Shown here: positions 35,789 through 47,536 of the stretch, piece after piece
Layout of the letters: every line of letters starts with the position of its first letter
Numbering within the stretch: the stretch's first letter is position 1
Translations under genes and position numbers: made by a program
Assembly (NCBI GenBank): GCA_008828725.1
Contig: MEHQ01000218.1
Coordinates: forward strand, 1-64,000
Source of the DNA: Saccharina japonica
Taxonomy: Eukaryota; Sar; Phaeophyceae; Laminariales; Laminariaceae
Length of the DNA stretch: 64,000 nucleotides
Direction of reading: 5' to 3'
Notes under the pieces: generated by a model
Databases searched by the model: none
What the model was told of the DNA's origin: nothing
The model's input: the letters and a program-made list of their open reading frames with translations, nothing else

Positions 35789-37807
35789 GTTGTATGTGTT
35801 CGTCGTGTATTCGTGTGTGCACGCGTGTGTACATATGGTACATATTATCCACATACAATATACATAAACGTATATACAGTAGTAAGGGTATGCACATATA
35901 TAAATATATGAATTCGTATAATACAATGCTACCAGGGTTCCTATTAATAGTACATCACGAAGCCCACACGAACACTACAAATAACACATACCAGGTAGGA
36001 CAAACATTCTACGCAGCTCGCAAAGTTGAGTATCTACTATTCAATCTCGGTTGAACTCACAGCTGGCGTATTTATAATAACTTCTCATTTAACAATACGA
36101 ACTACTCTGCTGGACGAAAATATATAAGGATGCGAAGGCCAAACTGTTCTTACCTTGACGTCCAGAGGGGTGTGATGTCATGATATATATGCAACAGGAA
36201 TAATACGTACCATGTATGTATGATGTGTGATGTATGCTGTATAGTGCTACGTACGTACGGTATATTTTAGTTTTCCCCTTCGAACGGATTAGTTTCAAAG
36301 AATGCCTCTTGCAAATCGTCTCGGTGACCACACAGGTCGCCATTTCCAGGAGGGTGTCGCGGTTCAAACTCCACCTCAGGGACCGCCAGGAAGCGAGGAG
36401 GAGCAGGGGGGGGGGGTGACAGACCCACACCGATGGCGGGGGGATGGAGCTTGGATGCGGCTTAGGACTTAGATAATAGAACGAGAAGAGTGCATATTGG
36501 GAAGAAGGAGGGAGCAAGGACAACAAATAAATGGAGTATTATTATTGTGGATAAATCTGGGCGGGAAGTAGACATAGAAGGATGTTAGACTTTGCGCATA
36601 TATTTCCTTGGTTTCCGTGGTTTTCTGCTTTCGGGAAAGTTATGAGTGATCAACGTTGAAACTCATGCTGCACATTGTCGGATGGCAACGATAATAATAA
36701 TAATTAGTTTCCTTCTAATATTATTCCATTATACGAGTATATACAGCAAGCACTATATTTTACGTATTTTGTTTTGCTTATTAATCTGGCATTATTTCAA
36801 CTCCCCGACCTTCCACCCAGTGCCAAACCCTTGCTCGTCAACACCACGACGAGTAGAGCCCCGAACTACATACATACATGGTCTTCTTCCTTCCTGTCTC
36901 AAACCTTCCCAACCTCTGTCTCTCCAGCTCAACCAACTGCACCGCCATGATACATAATTGATAAACCTTTCCCGGTCCCCTCTTTCAATCATGCCAACGA
37001 TTCAATACCTCTCCACAAACCCCAGATGTCCTTCGTTCAATCTTCCACAATACGTTGCAGACAGAAAACACAAACAACAAGAAGATCTCTCCGGTGGGGA
37101 TATGTACCAAAAGACAAAAATGCAAAAATGCAATACGTGCGAGTACGTATACTCCCGTCGACAATTTTCTACACCATCACACCACCAGACCAGAAAAAAG
37201 TAAAACATATTTATTTGAGGATCTTGAGTTTTGTTGTGGTCGTGGGACGTCGTACCCTTTGGCTTCGGGGCTGAATTATATGCCGCAGTTCCTGTTGTTC
37301 CTGTTTTGTTTTTTGTTGTCCGGATCGTTCTGATATAATGTATACCAGGTACTACTACGAGGTATTAATACTACACTACAAAGCGTAGAAACTACTAATT
37401 ACTTTACTGTTGTACGTACGTATGATAGTACCGTCGTGTTTTTGGCGGCGGGAAAAATCGCCACCCTCTGCTTGGCTTGTGGGTGTCAGGTTTTATAGCG
37501 TTGACCTGGCGACATTTCGACCCGCGTCGAGTACGCAAACAATTTCGTGCATGAAGATCCATTTCAAGGACAAAGACCGGCAATTTATTTTTCATCTCCC
37601 CCATCTCCGCATTGTACGCCCGAATCCGGAGCTCCGTATCCGAGTCGTGACCGCGACGAGTATCAAATAGTTTCTACCCTCTCTGCCCTTCATCGGTATA
37701 CATCCCATCACCGGCGCCAAGAACCGTGCGGTGTATATCCTCGGGAAGGGGATCCTATAGCACAGCGAGAGCGGAAGGTATGTGAGAGTTGTGTGGCGTC
37801 GACCTAC

Positions 37808-37839
<32 letters not shown>

Positions 37840-39517
37840 TTGCGGTTGTTGTCCGTCCTTTGTCTCGCAGAGCTGGAAACACGCGGTTAAGTCGAGTCAC
37901 TTCCCTACCTTGACCTCCCGGGATCTCTCTCTTCAGTCACTTGAAGCTGCAGCAAGCAGTAGTAGTACATTAACACAGCGGCAGCGAATACCCTCACAGC
38001 TGATGATGATGACGTATTTAAAATAATATTATTATTAAGAACCTGCAAACAGCCAGAGGTCGGTCAGGGCTTGTGCCTACTTGTGGCTTGTGCCCCTTCC
38101 CAGTAAGTGCTACCCGCGACTCTCACGGTGCGCGCCACAGAGCAGGGAAATCAAAAGGTGCAACATTTTACAGCGTCGTCAGCAGGTTATCTGGCCATCA
38201 TGAATGATGATAATGTTATCTGGTTCACAGCGAGGAGAGTTATATACTAACTGGTTGGTGGTATGCCGTACAGCAGGGAGGGGTGGATCGCAGTCGATAC
38301 TAATGTAATATCTCCTGTATCTACACGTATGTATATACGTACCTGCCTTGAATTTTATCGCACGATTTAGGTTCAGCTTTTTTACCTCCGGTCGACGACG
38401 ATATGCATTGTTGGGTCGTGCAAGATGATTGCGTTCATATTCCGTGCTTCGACATTCCGCAGACTCTCTGCGCAGCTAAAACAAGTATAATAATAGCCTA
38501 CAAACGGAGCACAAATATTACTTAGGGCCGGCCCTGTCTTATACGAAAACTTTCGTAATTGAGAAGAAATCAATAAAATTGAATAGAATTTCGTGAAAAA
38601 ATATTACTTTGGATCTCGTTGGATCCTATGATATCGAGGAATGGTGTATTGCGTTAAAAAGTCGAATAATGCACAAGGGTCAACGAACACCCGTGGGCAA
38701 CCAACGAGGCGACCTACGGCCTGCGACCTCCCCGGGGCGCCGCTGCCAGCTGAAAATTATGTCTGCCGGCACCGGTTAGGAGACTATCACTCTAGGGATG
38801 TCTTGGGTGGGCTGGCGCAGCCCCGAAGCCCCACGCGGGCAGCAGCGACGGCGACACAGCGATCGAACTTTTTTACGTGAAGTCGCGCGACGTGGTCGCT
38901 GCTTGTGTGGTTTGGGACGCAAAGAGGGGTGAAAATTTGGGTTTGCGACGGCCTTTATTATTTTGTAGGCGCCGCTAGCGGTCTACCCTGTGCTAGGGGC
39001 CGTCGGACCTCGCGCTGCGGCTGCGTCGGTAGCCGTGCCTCTCGGGAATTATGGATCTCGCCTCTGAATCAGTCGACGACATGGCTCATGTTTGCGTGTC
39101 TTCCTTCGGTTTCACGGAGCGTCATGCCACGTCGAGTTGGATGAACTCACCTATATTCAATGAAACGAAAAGCAAAATAAGTCCCAAAAGAGTTCTTGTG
39201 GAAGTCCGTGTTATTGAATTGCATTCGAAAAAGCCTGTTTGGTGATTCATTTCTCGGCCAATCAAATGCAAATCAAATCAAACGAAAAACATATTTTCGA
39301 AATTCAACAAAGCAAAATCTTCGTTGATACGGGCCCTCATAGATCATCTCGTACTTAGAATGGGAACATTTTGAGCCGTGATTTCTGTAGTTTTCAGCGA
39401 GCTCCGAAACCCAAAAATCATAACCATCTATTATGGGCCAGGAAATCATCGGCCACTCACGGCATATTTCGGGGTGATACAAAAAGTTGATGTCCGAACC
39501 GCAAGCAACACGTAAGT
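35789..39517. other. No convincing gene
   Basis: Frames of 60-160 codons overlap on both strands. The longest (37547-38026) includes a (TTG)n run at about 37806-37838 read as poly-Cys and is not credible. A segment at about 37500-37670 has one cleaner frame containing MKIHFKDKDRQFIFHLPHLR but no splice support. The end of a dispersed repeat shared with 735-785 lies near 36035-36085. A possible - strand splice donor (CAAGGTAAGA) lies at about 36150-36160, without a clear exon. Confidence 0.4.
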
Positions 39518-39840
39518 GATGCCTGCGACGGTAGCGGTGCACCACCATCTTTCTGAGGATGGTCACCTGAGGAGCTTTATACTTCGGCCAAAAGTGCTAT
39601 TGGACGCCCCGACCTCAGTGTAAGGTGAAGCATTCTGCAAGACAAGAATGAGAATTTCGACGATTTTGGGTTAGGTAACCCCTTAAGAACTGGTCCCACG
39701 AATTTGGGAACAAACTACTTGGAATTAGTGTGAGACATTTTTTTCAGTTCTGAATGGGTTAAGGAGACCCTCTCCATCATTCAGAAAACGTTTCAGCCAA
39801 AAAAAGGTATACCTTATACCTCTATCGCATAGCACGCGTC
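39518..39840. mobile_element. MITE, GACGCGTGCTACG family, 323 bp
   Basis: The left end is GATGCCTGCGACGGTAGCGG; the right end as reverse complement is GACGCGTGCTATGCGATAGAGG. The flanks carry a 4-base duplication AAGT (39514-39517 and 39841-39844). It shares internal motifs (CACCTGAGGAGC, GGGTTAAGGAG) with the other family members. Confidence 0.8.
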
Positions 39841-39844
39841 AAGT

Positions 39845-40158
39845 CGTATTATATATGTACGGCACGGGCGCGAGCCTAATTCTACCCGTATACTTATAAG
39901 GACACTGACGCTACGTACTACTCGTGGACGGTTGATGGACTAATAGTTTTTTGTTTCCCATTTTTTCTTTGTTTTGTTCGGTCACAATCTCGGGGTTCCA
40001 AAAAGGGAGAAGTTAACTTAATTCGACCGGTCCGGTTTGACTGACTGGAATGTAACGAGATTATTAGTCGAGGCCGTCCGTTCCATTCCAAGCTGTGTTT
40101 ATTTGGGGTTTGTACGTATCCGATTGGGGTTGTGGGCAGTCGACCTTGAAAAGCCTGG
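39845..40158. other. No gene seen
   Basis: TTTTGTT-rich sequence with no conserved frame. Confidence 0.3.
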
Positions 40159-40189
40159 ATATAAAATGACCCAACTGACTTTTGCGGCA

Positions 40190-40325
40190 GGACCGCGCTC
40201 GTTGGCTCTAGGGCAGAGTTGCCGCCTCGGGGGCAGCGAGTGCTCCTGGCACAGATAGTTACTTCACATACGCAAATACACCCAGTATGTTTCCACGCGC
40301 GGGTTCGAGTCCTGCCGTCGCCGCC
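40190..40325 (+). other. tRNA-like fragment with B box
   Basis: GGTTCGAGTCC at about 40302-40312 is a perfect RNA polymerase III B box within a T-arm-like stem (GCGGG-TTCGAGT-CCTGC). About 95 bases upstream, TTGGCTCTAGGGCAGAG resembles an A box or D arm. No 5-prime acceptor strand pairs with the CGTCGCC that follows the T arm, so it is not a complete tRNA. It may be a decayed tRNA or a tRNA-derived SINE head. Confidence 0.3.
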
Positions 40326-40840
40326 AGTGATAATATACGTACCGTAGGTTCAGCTACTAATATAGCTACTACAGTAATAGGTGGCATAATCCTATGAGTC
40401 GGTATGGGACGGGCCCGACTACTGTGCAGGTCGTCTCTGGTTGCTCTTGACCATTCACACGTGTTGGAATATCATTAGATATCCCTTGCCTCTCCAGGTG
40501 CTTCTGAGAACGAGGGCTACTAATAATATAGTTCCTTTTTTCCAACAGAAATCATACATAGTAACGCCTCCGCAAAAATAGAGGGGAAGCGGGGATACCA
40601 TGTCATTTGTTGTATATATTAGTATGAGACAGCAAGCAGCAGAAAAAAAGGATACTGGTGGTATGTATAAAACGTATACCAGGTACGGAGTAGGAGAACG
40701 ACAGTACAGGTATCGCAGTAGTACGAAAAAAGTGAAAACTAAACGGATACGACGTTTTATTGCGGTGTATTTAAAAGTAAGTATCCCCTATCTCCGTATT
40801 GATCTTCACCGCCTGACCGGACATAAAATTGAACACACCG
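40326..40840. other. No gene seen
   Basis: Short frames only. An open frame at 40600-41031 runs into the minisatellite and has no recognisable domain. Confidence 0.3.
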
Positions 40841-40899
40841 TGCTGCCGTCAGCCTCATGTGGCACGGATGCACATTATTCGACTGTTTCGTGGCAGTGC

Positions 40900-41750
40900 C
40901 GCGGCAAAAACCCACGGGTTTCCATCTGCTGTGGGATCTGCCACAGTTGTGCCCGCGGGTACTGCCGTGAGACTTGCCATGCCATCCCACGGCAAGCTCC
41001 GTGGCAATGCCCACGGCAGATCCCATGGTAACATTCACGGTATGGCATCTCACGGCAAGCTCCGCGGCGGCAAACCCCACGGCAATATCCACGGCACACC
41101 CCACGATAAGACCCACGGACGCATGAACCACGGCAATACCGACGGCAAGACCGACGGCAAGACCGACGGCAAGACCCGCGGCGGCAAACCTCACGGCAAG
41201 ACCCGCGGCAAGACCCACGACAATAGCCCACCTTGGCACCCTGTTCCAATGTTGTACTTTGACCCCGCAATGGGTCCGTGGGCACCCATGCTCCCACCCA
41301 CAAAAAGGTGCAGAAATATAATCAGCCCTCCGCAGGAGCCGCCGGAGGCCCGCCCGGCACCCTGTTTCTATTGAGCCCTGCCGTAGGCCTTCCGCGGGAC
41401 TTGTCCAGCTGGATTCGCCACGGGTGTTCCCGCGGTACTTGTCACGGGTGTTACCGCGGGATTTCCCGCAGGTGTTGTCGCGGGACTTTCCGCAGGTGTT
41501 GCCGTCGTACCTTGGCGCGGGACTTGGCGCGGGACGTGCCGTGGTACTTGCCGCGCGGTGCCTTGTCGCCCGGTGCCTTGTCGCGCGGGGCTTTGCCGCG
41601 GGTGTTGCCACCGATGTGATCGCGGGTCTTGCCGTGAGTATTGCTGTGGGTTTTACCGTAATATGTCGTGAACATTGCCGTCGCTTGCCCTGGGTCTTGC
41701 CATTTTCCGCGGGCCTCGCCGTGACGTGGGGTGAGGGTGTCACGGCAGTG
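40900..41750. repeat. Inverted-polarity minisatellite (CCACGGCAA / TTGCCGTGG)
   Basis: The left half, to about 41220, is built of CCACGGCAAGACC-type units; the right half, from about 41395, is built of CGCGGGTGTTGCC-type units, roughly the reverse complement. The centre (41225-41390) carries two direct copies of a GGCACCCTGTT phrase. Frames of 332 codons on the - strand and 181 on the + strand cross the array because units of 6, 12 or 24 bases keep frame; they read as Gly-Leu-Ala-Val runs or HGK/HGN runs and I do not accept them as genes. Confidence 0.8.
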
Positions 41751-42769
41751 CTCACGCCATGCTACAAAAAACTAATATGTGGTACATCCCTGCGTACGTG
41801 CCACGGCCCTCTTTCGACCACCTCGCTTCCGATTCGGGCATGAACCGGGGTCCCACTCTCTCTGTCCCAGCGAGCCCTGCTACGCCCCCCGCGTGAAGGC
41901 ACAGCGTCCCTTGTGGCGCTCGTTTGCCCACTCGACCCCGAGCGTCTTTTATCTACGATGCTCGCTCACTTATAATCCGCGTACTTTTTGCAATTATAAG
42001 CACCGCTTGGAGCATAATTTCCATACCAAACTGACCCTAACATTGTCGGATAGGATAGATACACCGCAACAGCACAAGCTCAGCCAGTGCCCCACTCCCG
42101 TTTTCTTCGTGCCTCGACGACCGCGCAACGGTGTGTCACGAAAACGGTCAGACCTCCGTCCTTGCAACTCCGCTTTCACTGGCCAGCGTCGACCGACACC
42201 CGCGACGGTGTCCCGCTCGCCCTCGACAACATCTCGAGCCTGGGCTCTTTGTGTACATCTCAACCCTAGCCGACTCCTCTATTTCCGAGGGAAAGCGTAA
42301 ACCCACCGCACCCTGCACCCCAATGTCCGCGCCCGCGTCGCGACAAGCGCGAGACGGCCGGAATCTCCCTGCATACACTCCGGCCTCCCGACCCACGGCG
42401 AAATCCGGAGCCGGAAAGTCCCAAGGCGGCGCATCCGCGAGGCCACACTAATCCAAGCAACACGACATGAAACAACACTGTACTACTGTAATATCTGTTC
42501 ACCCTGCTTCGGAGGGGATAAACCGACGGCAAAAGGTGACGATTACAGCACCAGCCACTGCGTGATTGGACGATGATATGATACAATGGTTGCTGTCCGA
42601 GCTACAGTACAATGGTTGCAATCCAAGGAATCGTACGGCAGTGGCGCCGCGATGTGATCCTATACCAATGCCGTACTGCTCGGCGCTGACACTGCTCGTG
42701 GGCGGCTGAAAACACCATACATAGTCACCATCTTGCTTTGGTTGCTATCTGGGGATCCCAATGGCTTTA
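41751..42769. other. Low-confidence coding region
   Basis: All three + strand frames are open across much of 41780-42450 and the codon pattern is fairly even. The cleanest stretch is 42131-42451, containing TSVLATPLSLASVDRHPRR and ending GGASARPH before a TAA. No domain is recognised and overlapping frames are equally long, so this may be a GC-driven artefact or a degenerate exon. Confidence 0.2.
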
Positions 42770-43340
42770 AGGGCATTGGAAAAACTTGCATCGGGTACAC
42801 GGGAAGCTGAGAAAGTCGGTGCGTTCGCCAAGAGACGCCAGACCAAAACCATCCAATGTGCTGAATTCAGGACGCCAGCGAGCCGTTTTCCCGACGGCCA
42901 GCCTTCTAGCAGTTGCGCCCTCGGGATGGCGCCGGTGCAACGACGAGGCGTCGATGTGAGGAAACGAGGGGAACGAATGCCCCTCTTGTCGTACCCCATA
43001 TAAAACTTTCCTCGCCGATATCACTTTCTAGACCCACTACATGGCGCCGGTTTCAGCCCCAAGCTCTTTCCACAAAGGCGTTGAGCTCCAGCCTCAATTC
43101 CATGCTGTGGAGGTTGCTATGGAATGGAGTAATCGGGGCATTCTCAAGGCTTACGTCTGCATGTTGACTTCCTGCGAAACCGTACTCGGCAGGCCATACC
43201 TCTTGTCACACGAGGTCGTTCGACCACGCGAACCGTGCGATCTCCACGATGCCACTAAGCCTACTCGCGATGGGCCTGTTTTCGCTGGTGTAGCCTGCCG
43301 GATGCGCCGCTTTTTTCTAAATGCATTTCATTTTGAAGGC
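42770..43340 (-). repeat. Intron repeat, copy 3 (inverted, partial)
   Basis: Its reverse complement matches 44090-44710: TGGTCTGGCGTC, GGCGAACGCACCGA and TTCCCGTGTACCCGATG correspond to 44632-44695, and CCTCAATTCCATGCTGTGGAGG corresponds to 44320-44350 read backwards. It thus forms an inverted pair with the next copy around a centre near 43.7 kb. The - strand frame at 43994-44371 and the + strand frame at 43041-43343 encode matching peptides (QFHGVEAAV / QFHAVEVAM, GSDVACRTHRR / FAGVACRMRR), so a coding past is possible. Confidence 0.7.
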
Positions 43341-43789
43341 TAGAAAAGGGTAAAAGCTGGCCGGTTGGACTACAGCACATTTTAGGCGATGGTCAATATC
43401 GTTGACACAGACCATCACAACGCACAAGAAGTTCACCGCAGTCATACGTAAGGACGCGGATGACACTCAAACTTCTGCTGTCAAGGTGCCGTAGGGCAAG
43501 ACCACCAGAGATCGCCTTGTCGGCTCAATTATCACGTTTGTTTGTGATCTGGTTGCAGTCAGTGCGATTTTGATCAAATTCAGCAAGCCTTCTGTCAAAC
43601 CAGTATTTCATTGGTCCCGGCGTCTGGCGGCATGAAGTTGCATGTTTGTTTGTAACCGAAACAATATTATGTGGTCGATAACTGAAGAAACGGGGAAAGG
43701 GAAAAGACGAAGACCGCCCCCCGGCCCCCTATATATATGTTTATTTTAATGGCAGGGGGTCTTCCTTTTTTCCACGTTCCCGTTTTTCA
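43341..43789. other. Spacer between inverted repeat copies
   Basis: No gene or repeat identified. It contains an AT-rich patch with CCCCCTATATATATG near 43725. Confidence 0.35.
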
Positions 43790-44955
43790 AATTTTACGAC
43801 CAAGTGCTGAAATGTTGCTTCGGTTACAAAAAAACGTGTCATGCCGGCCTGACCAATAAGATGTCGAGTTTTGCTAAATTTCAGCTCCTTAGTATTGCAC
43901 TGGTTGCAACCAGATAGTTGAGCCGAGAATTAGAATATCTCGCCTTGGGCACCGTGGCAGCGGAGGAAGAACAAGTGTGATCAACACCCTTACCTATAAC
44001 TGCTTTGAAATAATTGCGTTGTTTTGGTGGGCTGTGTGGGAAGTTTTTGGCGATGGCCTACTGGAGATTGCTTTGGGCTCTCTCTCTCCAGCCCAAGAGT
44101 GCAGGGTGTTTTGTAGACGTCGGTGCGTTCGACAGGCAACGTCAGACCCAATGGGCTCATCGCTTAGGCTCGGTGATATTATGGAGATCGCGCGGTCCAA
44201 GTGCTCGAGTGGACTTGTTACACGGTAGGGGTTATACATATAACCTGTTGGTGAGTGGCTTTTCGTAGAAAGACAAAAAAAAAACGTGTGGCCTTGGAGA
44301 ATGTCACACTGGCTCGATCCCACGGCAGCCTCCACACCATGGAATTGAGCCTGTACAGATCTCCGCGACACTGCCCTCGCTCAGGTGTGTGGTGTATGGG
44401 AGGGGCGTGGTGCTAAAATCGGCGACATATCCGTAGCGTTTCTAGAAGCTGATGTCGTTGGTGAACGTTACTGTGGTTCGGTTGGACGTGTGATGAGACA
44501 GTCGTTGTTTTCCCTCGTTCTCTCACATGGATGCTCCTTCTTTGGGTCGTCACCAACCCGAATGTGCAACTCCTACGAAACTGATTTTCTTGTAAAGGCT
44601 GGCGGGTGTCCTCATCCGGCACATTACATGATTTGGTCTGGCGTCAAGTGGCGAACGCGCCGATTTTTCACGCTTCCCGTGTACCCGATGATAAATGCCC
44701 CCGAAACGATTGGTCACAATTCTATTCGTAAAATTATGTACTCGTAATAAAAAGTAGGGCAGCTTCCCGTATATATCTGGTAACGTACCAAAGTCTCGTC
44801 TGTTTTCTTGTTTCGTGCATATGGTTTCGATAATACCTTGTATGAGTTTCTACAACGACAATGCGAGAATCACAACAGGTATTAACAGAGATTTTCACGA
44901 ACCGAAAAACAAATAAGCATACCTCTACGATGCCAGACACACCCCCCCGCCCTTA
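43790..44955 (+). repeat. Intron repeat, copy 2
   Basis: Same order and orientation as 8110-9365, from TTTTACGACC and TTCGGTTACAAAAAA through ATAGTTGAGCCGAGAA and GGGGCGTGGTGCTAAAA to CCTCTACGATGCCAGACAC. Similarity continues past 44770 into the AT-rich tail. No frame is shared with the 8-kb copy over its whole length. Confidence 0.7.
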
Positions 44956-45974
44956 AAGCGCACTATCCAGTTTGTAGCACATTATGGACACGCCGGCACC
45001 CGCCCTACAGACGGCGGCAGCAGTAAATATTACGCGTGTACAGAGGAGAGCGAAACATGGACATTGTGTTGGTGGTGCGGAGGTCTTTCCTCCAAACCCC
45101 GCCCGGATCTGATCCCACCCAGACCCGATCCCACCCGCAAGGTGCAACAATAAACCAAGCCCTCCGCACGAGCTGCTGGAAGCCCTGCGCCAACCAATCG
45201 TCTCGTCGATCGATTATTGTGGGAGTAACCATCCTCCCTCTCCCTCTCTTCTGCTCCTCTCGCCTTCAAAGCCTTTTTGAGCTACGATTGCAATTGGGCA
45301 GAAAACCCGTACCATGGGGAGCGACAGCGCATGTCTTTAGATTAGCTCCGGTCGGTTATTCCGCAGCCCTTATAGGGGAAAAATAAACGACACGCGGTTT
45401 TATCACTACCTTTCATCAGTACGCGCAAGCACACGCGAGGCGCAACGACCGTGTATCGGTAATAGTATGGTCTAAAGTTCGAAAAAGTATACTGGCTGCG
45501 CTGTGGAACAGAACCAAATATTCACGCATGAGAAACGAACCAGGACGGAGAAATATGATGGTTGAGACGGACATATTTTCGGATATATATATATATTTGT
45601 TTATCGTAGGGCGCGGGCAAATCACGCACAGAGTTGTCGAAAGTAAAACCAGACAGACCACATCAAGTTATAGTAGTAAGTATACTCCTCCCACTGTCGA
45701 GCATCAACATCGTCACTCCAAATGATGTGGCGCGCTACGAGGACTCCGCGTTGGCACCACAAAGACAGTCCAGCGAAGACCACCACAGTAAACAGTCCAG
45801 CCACAGCCATGAGATTGCAGCGTTGCGAGCACGCATTCGAGTTCGCACACGCCACGCCTATGAGCCGGGCTGAGCGGGAAACACGCTGTGTTCCGTGTGA
45901 CGGGCAGCAACATGCGTCCCTGTTGCTGTCGCGTGTGCCTTGAACGCCACCGTCCCTTGAACAGCGTGTACCGA
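44956..45974. other. No gene seen
   Basis: Overlapping frames of 60-116 codons on both strands, none with a recognisable domain or splice pattern. Confidence 0.35.
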
Positions 45975-46388
45975 TGACGCGTGCTAGGATAGAGGCACTG
46001 TACCTTTTTTTGGCTGAAACGGCTTCTGGATAACCTATTAAAGGCTCTAATCGTCCGAACTTAATTCTTGTGATGCAATAGTTTTAATCTCATACTTGAT
46101 CGGGTAACACTTTTAGTTTCCTCCAAAACAAGGTTGACGAATGCTACGATAGAGGTGCACCATGTTTTGTCTGAGCTCCTCACTTGAGGAGCTCCACACT
46201 AATAGTAAGCCACCTACCTTTGGAGGAAACCAAACGTGCTACCCCATCAACAATCCCATGGCCTACAGTAGGTATACTACGGAAAATATGGCAACACGAA
46301 AATGAAAGTCCGACGAATTTGGGTTAAGGAGCCCGATCAATCAGAAACGAAATCAGCAAAAAGCGCTACCTATATCGTAGCACGCGTC
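45975..46388. mobile_element. MITE, GACGCGTGCTACG family, 414 bp, possibly composite
   Basis: The left end is GACGCGTGCTAGGATAGAGG; the right end as reverse complement is GACGCGTGCTACGATATAGG. A third, internal copy of the end (ATGCTACGATAGAGGTGCAC) lies at about 46144, followed by a palindrome GAGCTCCTCACTTGAGGAGCTC, so the element may be nested or rearranged. Unlike its relatives it has no clear 4-base target duplication. Confidence 0.7.
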
Positions 46389-46789
46389 GGTTTTGGGCGA
46401 GAGGTATGGAGCTTCTCAAGAGGCTGGCCACCCTCAAAAACATAAAGGTGCACCTGCATTCAGGCTACCGCAGCATGCGTCCGGGTGTTTTTCGTACGGG
46501 AGGGCAAATGCATCGAACTTTCATCACTCACCCCATGGTCTGTCTTGACGAGTTGCCCCGCGCGCACCTCCGGCTCGATATACACAGCAGATATATGTAC
46601 ACTCGGTGTATGAACAATATCGCTCTTGCTTTCCTTTGGTGGCTTGTGTCCTGCCTATGGTAGGCGTTTGCGTCCCCTTCAAGCGGTGATATAGCTTGCC
46701 GGTTGCGAGTATATGTAGTCCCATCATACATACATCTCTGATCTTGTCCTTGCCATACGCCACGCGCTTTCCCTCTTCTAAAGCAGACC
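46389..46789. other. Region upstream of the membrane-protein gene
   Basis: An 85-codon frame at 46406-46663 has no recognisable domain. The pyrimidine tract CGCTTTCCCTCTTCTAAAG just before the ATG at 46790 could be a 3-prime splice site, in which case further 5-prime exons exist. No TATA-like element can be assigned with confidence. Confidence 0.3.
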
Positions 46790-47536
46790 ATGTTGGGGAC
46801 GATCGCGGAGCTCGAGGCCTATTACGTGCCCCCGAAAGTGGATGCACCCTCTCCTTTGGGGGGCATGCTCGCCACAGTGGCAGGGAACCAGAAACACCTT
46901 GGCTCTTGGACCCTCACTGACGTCATGTCTCTGTACGGTGCCCCCTCTTCCACCCAAGAAATTGTATCGCTGCTCACGGGGGCTGCCGCGTCGACGGGGG
47001 CACGGGAGGAGGCTGCCGAAGCCGGTCGCGACTTTCCGCCGCCACCCGTCGCAAACCCCGTGACGAACATCGCTCTGGACACAGAACTCAGGGAGGTTAC
47101 GGCGGAGCACACCCTGGACGCCTCCAGTCTCCCGCCCGCTCATTCGAGTTGGGGACAGCAAATAATCAACGTGGCGGACGAAGGGATCCGCGGGGCAGGG
47201 AGAATTGTATACATAGCCCTGAGGGTTGGACTGTTGGCGCAGCCCAACCCGTTTCCCGACCGAATCGCGGCTGTAGTAGTAGCAGCAAACTCCGAGAGCT
47301 ACAAGTTCGGATCGTGGACACTCGAGGCAAGCTCCGGAGCGAGGAAGGCGACAGTCGGTGAAGGCGAGGAAGGCGGTTCTTGGGACGACAACAATCGAGT
47401 GTACATTATTCTGCCACGCCAGTGTTTTCTCGCACCTGGCACCACCGGAGACGTCGCGTGTGCGGCGTACGGGGTCGGCTGGGCGCACGATGGGAAGCTG
47501 GAGAACTACGTCGACCTCCTGTCGGGGAGGGACGAG
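46790..47536 (+). CDS. Upstream exon of a putative multi-pass membrane protein
   Basis: From an ATG at 46790, 249 codons are open in phase 0 up to GACGAG|GTGCGT, a plausible 5-prime splice site. The peptide is mostly soluble: MLGTIAELEAYYVPPKVDAP at the start, a related phrase GSWTLTDV / GSWTLEASS occurring twice (about residues 38 and 174), a Pro-rich stretch DFPPPPVANPV near residue 80, and YVDLLSGRDE at the end. I recognise no family. If the donor is not used the frame continues only 11 more codons to a TGA at 47570-47572. I prefer the spliced model because phase 0 and codon flow match the exon at 49197, but intermediate exons cannot be excluded. A pyrimidine tract before the ATG allows further 5-prime exons. 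Confidence 0.55.

Noticed and set aside
40190-40325. A complete tRNA gene
   Set aside because: A B box and T-arm are present but no 5-prime acceptor strand pairs with the 3-prime side, and no anticodon arm is evident. Kept only as a tRNA-like fragment.
40757-41755. A 332-codon - strand frame with Gly-Leu-Ala-Val runs, the second longest frame seen
   Set aside because: It reads through an inverted minisatellite with units that are multiples of three; the opposite strand is also open over 181 codons. Nothing outside the repeat supports coding.
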